Source: Ectothiorhodospira lacustris | GTDB taxonomy: Bacteria; Pseudomonadota; Gammaproteobacteria; Ectothiorhodospirales; Ectothiorhodospiraceae | Direction of reading: 5' to 3' | NCBI RefSeq assembly: GCF_022227845.1 | Contig: NZ_JAJNQN010000021.1 | Location: 1-64,000, forward strand | DNA length: 64,000 nt | Part shown: positions 47,105 to 54,759 of the stretch, piece by piece | Position numbering within the stretch: the first letter of the stretch is position 1 | Layout of the letters: each line of letters begins with the position of its first letter | Made by a program: the position numbers and the translations under genes | Notes under the pieces: model-generated | What the model saw: only the letters and a program-made list of their open reading frames with translations | Databases searched by the model: none | What the model was told of the DNA's origin: nothing

Positions 47105-47854
47105 ATGACCATCAAGATCAGTAGCAAGATCGTGGATTTCGGCATCAGCCGCGAGCCTCGCCCCGATGGCGAGAGCCAGCCGCCGGCGATACCCCAAGAG
47201 GAACCGGCGCCCGCAGCGGCGCCGGCCGTGGACACGGCCGACAAGGCCCCCAAGGTGGTGCACATGCATGAGAAGCTGGAACGGCCTGAGATGCTGCTGG
47301 GGTCCACCTACAAGCTGAAGACCCCGCTCTCCGAGCATGCCCTGTACGTGACCATCAACGATGTGATCCTGAACCCGGGCACCGAGCACGAGCTGCGGCG
47401 TCCCTTCGAGATCTTCATCAACTCCAAGAATATGGATCACTTCCAGTGGATCGTGGCCCTGACCCGCATCATCTCGGCGGTATTCAGAAAGGGTGGCGAC
47501 GTCACCTTCCTGGTGGAGGAGCTGCGCTCCGTGTTCGATCCCCGGGGCGGCTATTTCAAGAAGGGCGGCAAGTACATGCCTTCCCTGGTGGCCGAGATCG
47601 GCGATGCCATCGAGAGCCACATGCGCATGATCGGTCTGATCAAGGATGAGGGTCTGGACGAACATCAGCGCCGCCTGGTGGAGGAAAAGCGCGCCCAGTA
47701 CGAGGCCAGCGTGCATCAGGCCAGCGACGATCCCCAGGCCCGGGAGAGCTTCCCCCCCGGTGCCCAGCTCTGCGGCAAGTGCCACACCAAGGCCGTGGTG
47801 GTGATGGACAACTGCCTCACCTGCCTGAACTGCGGCGACAGCAAGTGCGGCTGA
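47105..47854 (+). CDS. nrdJb: Ribonucleotide reductase small accessory part with TSCPD and Cys-rich tail (NrdJb)
   Basis: 249 residues. A variable, Pro/Ala-rich N-terminus leads into a TSCPD-type domain (about residues 60-180: KLKTPLSEHALYVTINDV, FEIFINSKNMDHFQWIVALTRI). The C-terminus is Cys-rich (CGKCHTK, then CLTCLNCGDSKCG), giving a likely zinc site and the shuttle thiols that re-reduce NrdJa. 14 bases downstream of nrdJa. Confidence 0.88.
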   Translation: MTIKISSKIVDFGISREPRPDGESQPPAIPQEEPAPAAAPAVDTADKAPKVVHMHEKLERPEMLLGSTYKLKTPLSEHALYVTINDVILNPGTEHELRRPFEIFINSKNMDHFQWIVALTRIISAVFRKGGDVTFLVEELRSVFDPRGGYFKKGGKYMPSLVAEIGDAIESHMRMIGLIKDEGLDEHQRRLVEEKRAQYEASVHQASDDPQARESFPPGAQLCGKCHTKAVVVMDNCLTCLNCGDSKCG

Positions 47855-47878
47855 TGGGAAATGAAATGATGTGACATG

Positions 47879-47919
47879 AAAAAAGCCCCCGCCGATGGAT
47901 CATCGGCGGGGGCTTTTTT
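47879..47919. terminator. Strong bidirectional terminator between nrdJb and glnS
   Basis: AAAAAAGCCCCCGCCGAT pairs perfectly with ATCGGCGGGGGCTTTTTT across a short loop (GGATC region). The A and T tracts let it end transcription in both directions for the convergent nrdJb and glnS. Confidence 0.93.
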
Positions 47920-47959
47920 AGATGCGCCTAGCGGGTTGATGCCTGTGGGGGCACCCGGA

Positions 47960-49642
47960 TCAGGCGCCCTGGCCCTCGATCTTTGCCCAGGTATCCCGCA
48001 GGGTGACGGCCCGGTTGAATACCGGCCGCTCCGGGGTGCCGTCCGGGTCGGCGGCGAAGTACCCCAGGCGCTCGAACTGGAAGGAGTCGCCGGGCCGGGC
48101 CTTGGCCGTCTCGGGTTCGATGCGGGCATCCGGGATCACCACCAGGGATTCCGGGTTCAGATGCTCGGTGAAGTCTACGGCCTTGTCGCCGGCGGGATCG
48201 GGCACCTGGAACAGACGGTCGTAGAGCCGGACTTCGGTCTGCACCGAGTGGACGGCCGAGACCCAGTGGATGGTGCCCTTGACCTTGCGGTTGGCGCCGG
48301 GTTGGCCGGAACGGGTGTCCGGATCCAGGCTGCAGCGCAGTTCCACCACCTGGCCGCCTGTATCCTTGATCACCTCGTCACAGCGGATGATGAAGGCATT
48401 GCGCAGGCGTACTTCACCGCCGGGCTTGAGGCGGAAGAACTTCTTGGGCGCCTCTTCCATGAAGTCGTCGGCTTCGATGTAGATCTCCCGGGTCATGGCT
48501 ACCCGGCGGGTGCCCATGTCCGGCTTCTGTGGGTGGACCGCCGCGTCCAGCCATTCCGTCTCGCCTTCGGGGAAGTTGGTCAGCACCAGCTTGAGGGGAC
48601 GCAGGACGGCCATGGTGCGGGGGGCGCGTTCGTTCAGATCGTTGCGCAGGGCGTTTTCCAGCACGCCGAAGGGGATGATGGAGTCGGACTTGGTGACGCC
48701 GATCTCGGCACAGAAGGTGCGGATGGCTTCGGGGGTGAAGCCCCGACGACGCACCCCGGCCAGGGTGGGCATGCGGGGGTCATCCCAGCCGCTGACATGG
48801 CCTTCGTCCACCAGGCGGGTGAGGCGGCGCTTGGAGAGGACGGTGAAGTCCAGGTTGAGCCGGGAGAATTCAATCTGCACCGGGTGGGAAGGCACCGGCA
48901 GGTGCGCCAGCAGCCATTCGTAGAGGGGGCGGTGATCCTCGAATTCCAGGGTGCACAGGGAGTGGGTGATGTGCTCGATGGCATCACTTTGTCCATGGGC
49001 GTAGTCATAGCTGGGATAGATGCACCACTGGTCACCGGTGCGCGGGTGGGTCAGGTGGCGGATGCGATAGATGACCGGGTCCCGCAGATTGATGTTGCCG
49101 GAGGCCATGTCAATCTTCGCCCGCAACACGTGGGCGCCGTCCGCGAACTCGCCGGCGCGCATGCGCTGGAACAGGTCGCGGCTTTCCTCGCTGGGGCGAT
49201 TGCGGAAGGGGCTTTCCACGCCGGGTTCGGTGAGGGTGCCGCGCTGGGCGCGGATGCTCTCCGCATCCTGGCTGTCCACGTAGGCCAGGCCATGGTCGAT
49301 CAGGTGCAGGGCCCACGCATAGAGCTGTTCGAAGTAGTCGGAGGCGTGGCGCTCGTGCTTCCAGGTGTAGCCCAGCCAGCGCACATCTTCCTTGATGGCG
49401 TCGATGTACCGCTGCTCCTCCTTGGCCGGGTTGGTGTCGTCGAAGCGAAGATTGGTGTGCCCGCCGAACGCCTCGGCCACGCTGAAGTTCAGGGCGATGG
49501 ATTTGGCATGCCCCAGATGCAGGTAGCCGTTGGGCTCCGGCGGAAAACGGGTGACGATCTGCTGATACTGGCCTGCATCCAGCTCCTTGCGGATACGGTT
49601 GCGGATGAAGTGGGTAGGGCCCTGGATGTCCGGTTCAGTCAT
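47960..49642 (-). CDS. glnS: Glutaminyl-tRNA synthetase
   Basis: 560-residue class I aminoacyl-tRNA synthetase. HIGH-type motif in RFPPEPNGYLHLGHAKSI, KMSKS-type motif in TVLSKRRLTRLV, and the GlnRS-specific IEADDFMEEAPKKFFRL beta-barrel. ATG 49642 gives the normal N-terminus (HFIRNRIRKEL); the frame runs open 20 codons further. Confidence 0.96.
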   Translation of the reverse strand: MTEPDIQGPTHFIRNRIRKELDAGQYQQIVTRFPPEPNGYLHLGHAKSIALNFSVAEAFGGHTNLRFDDTNPAKEEQRYIDAIKEDVRWLGYTWKHERHASDYFEQLYAWALHLIDHGLAYVDSQDAESIRAQRGTLTEPGVESPFRNRPSEESRDLFQRMRAGEFADGAHVLRAKIDMASGNINLRDPVIYRIRHLTHPRTGDQWCIYPSYDYAHGQSDAIEHITHSLCTLEFEDHRPLYEWLLAHLPVPSHPVQIEFSRLNLDFTVLSKRRLTRLVDEGHVSGWDDPRMPTLAGVRRRGFTPEAIRTFCAEIGVTKSDSIIPFGVLENALRNDLNERAPRTMAVLRPLKLVLTNFPEGETEWLDAAVHPQKPDMGTRRVAMTREIYIEADDFMEEAPKKFFRLKPGGEVRLRNAFIIRCDEVIKDTGGQVVELRCSLDPDTRSGQPGANRKVKGTIHWVSAVHSVQTEVRLYDRLFQVPDPAGDKAVDFTEHLNPESLVVIPDARIEPETAKARPGDSFQFERLGYFAADPDGTPERPVFNRAVTLRDTWAKIEGQGA

Positions 49643-49726
49643 TGCCTGATGCGTGCTTGGGGGAAGCCGCTCAGTATACGGGGGAGGTCGTGGCGGCGCC
49701 AATATGGGCGAGGCGTCGAGAGGTCA

Positions 49727-49756
49727 ACAAAAAAGCCCCCTGAAACAGGGGGCTTG
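49727..49756 (-). terminator. Terminator after the 165-residue hypothetical gene
   Basis: On the minus strand AAGCCCCCTG pairs with CAGGGGGCTT around TTT and is followed by a T-tract. It ends the minus-strand transcript of the two small genes at 49779-50531. Confidence 0.88.
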
Positions 49757-49778
49757 AGGCAGGAACACGTTATTGATC

Positions 49779-50276
49779 TCAGGTCACATCGAAGAACCGA
49801 CTGGATTCCGCCGGACGGTTGGGATCGGGGAACATGTCCCGAACAATGCGTGATTCCAGACGTTCCTGCATCTCGGTCACGCCGGGCCGGCCGGTTTCAT
49901 CGCCGGGTGCGGGACCGGTCGCTGCGGCAGCGGCATCACCTGCGGTGCTTGCGGGTGCTTGCCGGGCAGATTCGGGATCCGCCAGTTGGGCGGGATCGAC
50001 ACCAAAGCCGGCCGGGGCGGTTTCCGCCTCGCGGGCCGCCTGGAGCCGGGCCTGGGCCGCCAGTTCGCTACCGCCTTGCTGACGGGCAATGGCCTCCTCC
50101 TGGGAGCGTGCCGCGTCGGGTCGGCCTTGCTCGACCTCCTCGCTATTGAGCACGGCCCGATCGAATTCGGTAGGGGTCACCGTGCCGCCGCCACCCTCAC
50201 GTTCCACAGGGGCGGGGATCACCGGGTTGGGAATCACCGGTTGGACGGGGTTCATGACTGGGGTCGTGACCATCAT
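49779..50276 (-). CDS. Hypothetical low-complexity protein
   Basis: 165 residues rich in Ala, Pro, Glu and Gly, with no signal peptide or membrane helix; probably largely disordered apart from a helical stretch (SEEVEQGRPDAARSQEEAIARQ, about 45-66, and AQARLQAAREAETA). I do not recognise it. GAGGAG lies 8 bases before the first of two ATG codons. It follows the small axial-like gene after 18 bases and ends in a strong terminator, so the two form one transcript. Confidence 0.6.
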   Translation of the reverse strand: MMVTTPVMNPVQPVIPNPVIPAPVEREGGGGTVTPTEFDRAVLNSEEVEQGRPDAARSQEEAIARQQGGSELAAQARLQAAREAETAPAGFGVDPAQLADPESARQAPASTAGDAAAAATGPAPGDETGRPGVTEMQERLESRIVRDMFPDPNRPAESSRFFDVT

Positions 50277-50294
50277 GGCTTGGACTCCTCGCCG

Positions 50295-50531
50295 TTAGGC
50301 CTTCACGTTGATAAGTGTGCCCAGCATCCGGTCTTCCGTCTGCAGGACCTTGACGGAGGCCTCCACCTGGGTGGCATGCTGAATCTGCTCGACCAGGGGT
50401 TCCATCAGACTGCGTTGCGCCGTGCCGTTCATCTGTCCGGCACCAGCGATCTCCGCCGCGTTTCCGCGCAGCCCCTGCATGCCGGTGTGGATCCCGGACA
50501 GCGCACTGTAGCTTGCGGTTGTGATGACCAT
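50295..50531 (-). CDS. Very small flagellar rod/hook-like (axial) protein
   Basis: 78 residues. The N-terminus YSALSGIHTGMQGLRGNAAEIAG resembles the terminal helix motif of flagellar axial proteins (S-A-x-x-G-x-x-A/G-M-x-x-L-x-x-x-A), and the C-terminus VEASVKVLQTEDRMLGTLINVKA resembles the EANVKVxxTxDxMLGTLIDI end of FlgE/FlgG/FlgC proteins. The whole central domain is missing. It may be a truncated relative or a distinct short family; no other flagellar gene is visible here. Confidence 0.55.
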   Translation of the reverse strand: MVITTASYSALSGIHTGMQGLRGNAAEIAGAGQMNGTAQRSLMEPLVEQIQHATQVEASVKVLQTEDRMLGTLINVKA

Positions 50532-50692
50532 TGGCTTGTTCTGGATTGAGGCTTACTACAAGTCTAGTTGAATGATGGGCGAATGTCTTCCCATCGGGCG
50601 GATTCTTCGCGCCGTCCGGCGGCCGCGCCCGCCCCCCGGTCAGGGGATGTTAATCTTGCCCATTCCACGGCGCTTCCCACTGTGACCACATC

Positions 50693-51373
50693 ATGTTCAA
50701 AAAGATCCTGTTGACCCTATCCGTTGCCATCCCCTTTTTCGGGTTGGCCTTTCTGCTGACCGGCTCGCCGCCCCGGACCCATTACGATGATCTGCCCTGG
50801 GATGTGGAGGTCCATGCCGACGGGACCTCCAGCGTCTTCGGCATTCACCTGGAACAGACGCCGCTGTCGGACCTGCGGGAACGGTTCATGGCATTTCCCA
50901 GCCTGGCCCTGTTTCAGACCCGGGAGGATGGGAAGAGCCTGGAGGCCTATTTCGGGCCGGTGAAACTGGGGCCCTTCGAGGCCAATTTCCTGGCGGTACT
51001 GGTGGCGGATGAGGAGATCCTGTCAGGCTTTGCCGAGCGGGCGGTCCATGGCAAGGCCACCCCCAGCGGCGCACGCCGTCTGGAACTGTCGGAAAGCGAC
51101 ACCCGGGCCGCGCTGGCGCTGCCGGTGGCGGAGATCACCTATGTGCCAAGGGCCCGTTATGATGAGGAATCCGTGCTGGCCCGTTTTGGTGAGCCCTACC
51201 AGCGCCTGCCCATGGATGATGGTCGCCGCTACTGGCTGTATCCGGAGCAGGGGCTGGTGCTGATGTTCAATCGCCGGGGCCGGGATGTGTTGCACTACGT
51301 CGCACCGGCCCGTTTCGACGAGGCCCAGGGGCGCATCCTGGCCGGCGAGGGCCTGGATCGGCTGCAGCCATGA
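50693..51373 (+). CDS. Exported or membrane-anchored hypothetical protein
   Basis: 226 residues. A hydrophobic N-terminal helix (KKILLTLSVAIPFFGLAFLLTG) acts as signal anchor or signal peptide; the rest is a soluble mixed alpha/beta domain (WDVEVHADGTSSVFGIHLEQTPLS, later RYWLYPEQGLVLMFNRRGRDVLHY). The family is not recognised. Its stop overlaps the ycgN start (ATGA). Confidence 0.7.
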   Translation: MFKKILLTLSVAIPFFGLAFLLTGSPPRTHYDDLPWDVEVHADGTSSVFGIHLEQTPLSDLRERFMAFPSLALFQTREDGKSLEAYFGPVKLGPFEANFLAVLVADEEILSGFAERAVHGKATPSGARRLELSESDTRAALALPVAEITYVPRARYDEESVLARFGEPYQRLPMDDGRRYWLYPEQGLVLMFNRRGRDVLHYVAPARFDEAQGRILAGEGLDRLQP

Positions 51374-51837
51374 CCGGGGCATTGCTCAAGCCCGGTTTCT
51401 GGGAAGGCCGGCCGCTGGCCGACCTGGACGATCATGAATGGGAAGCACTCTGTGACGGCTGCGGACGCTGCTGCCTGCACAAGCTGCAGGACGAGGATAC
51501 CGACGAGATTTACTACACGGACGTGGCCTGCCGTCTGCTGGACCCCCAGAGCTGCCGCTGCAGCCGGTATGAGGATCGCCTGTCTCAGGTACCGGACTGT
51601 GTCCGGCTGACCCCGGCTGAAGTGACCCAGGTGGCGTGGCTGCCGCCTACCTGCGCCTATCGCCGCCTCCATGAGGGTAGGGGGCTGCCGTCGTGGCATC
51701 CTCTGCTTACCGGTGATCCGGAGAGCGTCCATCGGGCGGGCGTGTCCGTGCAAGGCCGCATCCTCTGCGAGCAGAGGATGCGGGATGACTGGCAGACCCG
51801 GATCGTCATCTGGCCCTGCCAAGACGGGCCGGGTTGA
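51370..51837 (+). CDS. ycgN: YcgN family cysteine-cluster protein
   Basis: 155 residues with a conserved cysteine pattern: CDGCGRCCLHK, VACRLLD, CRCSRYEDR, VPDCVRL and PPTCAYR, matching the UPF0260/YcgN family (Fe-S or zinc cluster presumed). WHPLLTGDPESVHRAG is another family hallmark. Function unknown. Overlaps the previous gene by 4 bases. Confidence 0.9.
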   Translation: MTGALLKPGFWEGRPLADLDDHEWEALCDGCGRCCLHKLQDEDTDEIYYTDVACRLLDPQSCRCSRYEDRLSQVPDCVRLTPAEVTQVAWLPPTCAYRRLHEGRGLPSWHPLLTGDPESVHRAGVSVQGRILCEQRMRDDWQTRIVIWPCQDGPG

Positions 51838-51847
51838 CCGCTCCTTC

Positions 51848-52519
51848 TCAACCCGGAATCCTTGCAAACTGCCGGGGGCCGTGCCCCTCCTTGGTCTGTA
51901 GATAGGCCTTGAGGCGGGCGGCGAAATCCGGCACCACGGACGTCTTGACTGCATCCAGGGCATTGAGTCGGTCCGCCCAGGCCTGGATTCGGGGGAAGTC
52001 GGCCCCGTCGAGCAGAGGTATGGCCCGGTTCAGTAGGGTATAGCGCATGAACAGGGGGGCGTAGGCGGCATCCACCAGGGAGAAGGCCTCGCCGTTGAAC
52101 CAGGGGCCTTCACCGAGGGCCGCTTCCAGGCGGCGCAGTCCGGCGATGGCGGCGGCCAGATGCTGTTCCAGGTCATGTTCCGTTTCAGCCATCATGAGCC
52201 GGTACTGGTCGATGATGGCCTGGCTGCCGAACTCGATCCAGGCCCGGTTCAGGGCCAGGGTCAGCGGGTCGGTGGGCTTGAGGCCGGGTGGGGTGATGTC
52301 ATCGATGAATTCGTTGATGACGGCGGATTCGAACAGGACCGTCCGCTGGTCCACCTGCAGCACCGGGACCTTGCCGGTGGGGGAGAGGGCGAGAAACCAT
52401 TCCGGCGGGTGTTCCAGGTCGATATAGTCGATCTCGTAGGGGGCCTGCTTGTAGCGCAGGGTGATGACGCTGCGCTGGACGAAGGGGCAGAGTTCGAAGC
52501 TGATGAGTCTCAAGTGCAT
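51848..52519 (-). CDS. SspA/omega-like glutathione S-transferase
   Basis: 223 residues. Thioredoxin-like N-terminus LISFELCPFVQRSVITL with Cys11, the glutathione-binding PTGKVPVLQVD and ESAVINEFID, then an all-helical C-terminal domain. The Cys active site suggests an omega-type or SspA-like protein rather than a classical Tyr/Ser GST; its client is unknown. The frame is open far upstream across hslR; MHLRLISFEL is the natural start. Confidence 0.85.
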   Translation of the reverse strand: MHLRLISFELCPFVQRSVITLRYKQAPYEIDYIDLEHPPEWFLALSPTGKVPVLQVDQRTVLFESAVINEFIDDITPPGLKPTDPLTLALNRAWIEFGSQAIIDQYRLMMAETEHDLEQHLAAAIAGLRRLEAALGEGPWFNGEAFSLVDAAYAPLFMRYTLLNRAIPLLDGADFPRIQAWADRLNALDAVKTSVVPDFAARLKAYLQTKEGHGPRQFARIPG

Positions 52520-52582
52520 GGAGAGGTGCGGGTCCCTGGTTTGGTAAGCTGTCCAGTGTATCAATCCACGCGGACCTGGTTC

Positions 52583-52975
52583 ATGAGTGATGCATTGAGT
52601 GCTGTGCGAATCGATAAATGGCTCTGGGCCGCCCGTTTCTTCAAGACTCGCGCCCTGGCCGCCGAAGCGGTGAGCGGAGGACATGTCCATGTGAACGGGC
52701 AGCGGGTCAAGCCGGCCCGGACCGTCAAGGTGGGCGATCAGCTTCGCATCACGCGCAATGCCGAGGCCTGGGAGGTGGCGGTGCTGGGGCTGAACGACCG
52801 GCGCCGGCCCGCCACTGAGGCTCAGGCCCTGTACCGGGAGTCGGAAGAGAGCCGTATTCGACGTGCCGAGGAGGCCGAGGCACGGCGTTTGGCCCGGCTG
52901 GCCGTGCCCCATACGGAGCATCGCCCGGATCGCCGTGACCGGCGTCATATCCGCCGCTTCATCGGTAAGGAGTAG
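52583..52975 (+). CDS. hslR: Heat-shock RNA-binding protein Hsp15
   Basis: 130 residues: S4 RNA-binding domain at the N-terminus (VRIDKWLWAARFFKTRALAAEAVSGGHVHVNG) with a basic C-terminal tail (HRPDRRDRRHIRRFIGKE). Hsp15 rescues stalled 50S subunits carrying peptidyl-tRNA. Size and start (ATG 52583) match. No sigma32-like promoter stands out upstream. Confidence 0.92.
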   Translation: MSDALSAVRIDKWLWAARFFKTRALAAEAVSGGHVHVNGQRVKPARTVKVGDQLRITRNAEAWEVAVLGLNDRRRPATEAQALYRESEESRIRRAEEAEARRLARLAVPHTEHRPDRRDRRHIRRFIGKE

Positions 52976-52979
52976 ACCC

Positions 52980-53417
52980 GTGCCCAGACCCGTGACACCG
53001 CTCATCGCCGCTGACGTGATCATTCGTCTGAAGGATCAGGCCGATCGCATCGTGCTGATCGAGCGCCTGAATCCGCCCCATGGCTGGGCCTTGCCCGGCG
53101 GTTTCATGGATGTGGGGGAACCACTAGAGCAGGCCGCGGTCCGCGAGGCCCGGGAGGAAACCGGATTGGTGGTGCGACTGGAGGCCCTGCTGGGCTGCTA
53201 TTCGGACCCTGGCCGGGATGAACGGGGGCATACGGTGAGTGCCGTCTATGCGGCGGTGGCCCGGGGGATGCCGGTGGCGGCGGATGATGCCAAGGCGGTC
53301 TGGGTCGTGGCCCCGGACCGGGTGGACCGGCCCCTGGCCTTCGATCATCGCCGGATACTGGATGACTATCTGGAATTCCGGCGCACGGGCCGGGTGGCTC
53401 CGCTAAGGTCGTTCTGA
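52980..53417 (+). CDS. NUDIX hydrolase
   Basis: 145 residues. The Nudix box GFMDVGEPLEQAAVREAREETGL occupies residues about 41-63. The preceding PPHGWALPGG and the size suggest an ADP-ribose or nucleotide pyrophosphatase; the substrate is not certain. Start GTG 52980 with AAGGAG 7 bases upstream, four bases after hslR. Confidence 0.88.
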   Translation: MPRPVTPLIAADVIIRLKDQADRIVLIERLNPPHGWALPGGFMDVGEPLEQAAVREAREETGLVVRLEALLGCYSDPGRDERGHTVSAVYAAVARGMPVAADDAKAVWVVAPDRVDRPLAFDHRRILDDYLEFRRTGRVAPLRSF

Positions 53418-53501
53418 ATGCATCATCCCTTGGCGTGAGCCATTCCCGCCTCTGAGTCTGTCATTATCCGTGCTGAGTCGGTCGTCAGTTTTTGAATCAG
53501 T

Positions 53502-53570
53502 CATTCCCGCGTACGCGGGAATCCACTCGCGGCTTGGGAACCCTGGACTCCCGCTTTCGCGGGAGTGACG
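53502..53570. repeat. Pair of REP-like palindromes
   Basis: First palindrome 53503-53522 (ATTCCCGCG-TA-CGCGGGAAT), second 53543-53570 (ACTCCCGC-TTT-GCGGGAGT within CTGGACTC...GTGACG). The second matches the copy at the left window end. Pairs in this arrangement are typical REP-type units. Confidence 0.8.
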
Positions 53571-53635
53571 GCCAGAGGGACTGTAGATGCAGTGAGGGAG
53601 TGATTCAGCGCTTCCCGCAGGGACTCATGGCAGTT

Positions 53636-53660
53636 CCCTCTCCCCCGATGGGAGAGAGGG
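53636..53660. repeat. CCCTCTCCC-type inverted repeat
   Basis: CCCTCTCCC pairs with GGGAGAGAGGG around CCGAT, similar to the element at 43655-43683. It lies just downstream of the phaC stop and could protect the phaEC transcript end. 53418-53676 otherwise contains no gene. Confidence 0.6.
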
Positions 53661-53676
53661 GCGGAGGGGGGATTGA

Positions 53677-54744
53677 TTAACCCCGTTCCTTGACCCACTT
53701 GCCGATGGCCGGCGGTACGGTCTTTTGTGCCTTGCCGCTCACATAGATGCCGATATGGCCGCCGGGGAAGGACAGTTCGGTGTAGTCCTTGGTGCCTACC
53801 TTTCCGGCCATGGCCTTGGAGGCATCCGGCGGTACCAGGTGATCCTGCTCGGCAAAGATGTTCAGCACCGGCATGGTCACATTGGCCAGGTCGATCTCGT
53901 GCTCGCCGATGTGCAGGCCACCGTTCATCAGCTTGTTCTGTTGGTAGAAGTCCTTGATGAACTGGCGATAGGTCTCGCCCGCCTGGTCCGGGCTGTCGAA
54001 GATCCACTTCTCCATGCGCAGGAAGTTATCCAGCTTGTCCTTGTCCTGCAGCACTTCCACCATGTCCAGATACTTCTGGCCCATGAGCTGGTAGGGCTTG
54101 AGGTTAAGGAAGGTCCAGTTGAGCAGTTCACCGGGGATATTGCCCATGGTGTCCACCAGGGTGTCCACATCCACATGCTTGACCCAGTGGGAGAGGATGT
54201 TGCCCGGGGTGTGGAAGTCCACCGGAGTCACCATGGTGATCAGGTTCTGCACCTTTTCCGGATGCATGGCGCTGTAGCACAGGCTGAAGGTGCCGCCCTG
54301 ACAGATGCCCAGGAGGTTGATCTTGTCCAGCTTGTGGCGACGGCAGATCTCATCCACGCAGCGGTCCACGTACCCGTTGAGGTAATCATCCATGGTCAGG
54401 AAACGGTCGGCCCGGTCCGGGTAGCCCCAGTCGATCAGGTAGACGTCCATGCCGGCGTCCAGCAGACCCTTGACCGTGGAGCGGTCATCCTGCAGATCGG
54501 TCATGTAGGGGCGGTTCACCAGGGCGTAGACGATCAGCACCGGTACCGGATGCTGCACCACGGAGGCCGGTGCCTGGAAACGGTACAGGGTGAGCTTGTC
54601 TTCCTTGTAGACCGCTTCTTTGGGCGTCACGCCGGCAGGGATGTCGCCGGCGTCGGCCAGGTTCTGCAAGCCCTGGGTGAGCTTGTTCTGGAAGGTGGTC
54701 AGCTCGTCCATGACCTGATCGGGTCTGATCTGAATCGGAATCAT
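53677..54744 (-). CDS. phaC: Class III poly(3-hydroxyalkanoate) synthase catalytic subunit
   Basis: 355-residue PHA polymerase subunit using 3-hydroxyacyl-CoA. The modified lipase box GICQGG holds catalytic Cys148; Asp301 (FAEQDHLVP) and His330 (FPGGHIGI) complete the triad at almost exactly the spacing of Allochromatium vinosum PhaC (149/302/331). The short length and the adjacent phaE define class III. It is 15 bases downstream of phaE. Confidence 0.97.
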   Translation of the reverse strand: MIPIQIRPDQVMDELTTFQNKLTQGLQNLADAGDIPAGVTPKEAVYKEDKLTLYRFQAPASVVQHPVPVLIVYALVNRPYMTDLQDDRSTVKGLLDAGMDVYLIDWGYPDRADRFLTMDDYLNGYVDRCVDEICRRHKLDKINLLGICQGGTFSLCYSAMHPEKVQNLITMVTPVDFHTPGNILSHWVKHVDVDTLVDTMGNIPGELLNWTFLNLKPYQLMGQKYLDMVEVLQDKDKLDNFLRMEKWIFDSPDQAGETYRQFIKDFYQQNKLMNGGLHIGEHEIDLANVTMPVLNIFAEQDHLVPPDASKAMAGKVGTKDYTELSFPGGHIGIYVSGKAQKTVPPAIGKWVKERG

Positions 54745-54759
54745 TGGCCGTCTCTCCTT

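Noticed and set aside
47876-50149. 757-codon plus-strand open frame over glnS
   Set aside because: Covers a strong terminator and the antisense of glnS; composition is that of a shadow frame.
52520-53023. Long N-terminal extension of the GST-like gene on the minus strand
   Set aside because: The extension is antisense to hslR and the start of the Nudix gene; the GST fold begins at MHLRLISFEL.
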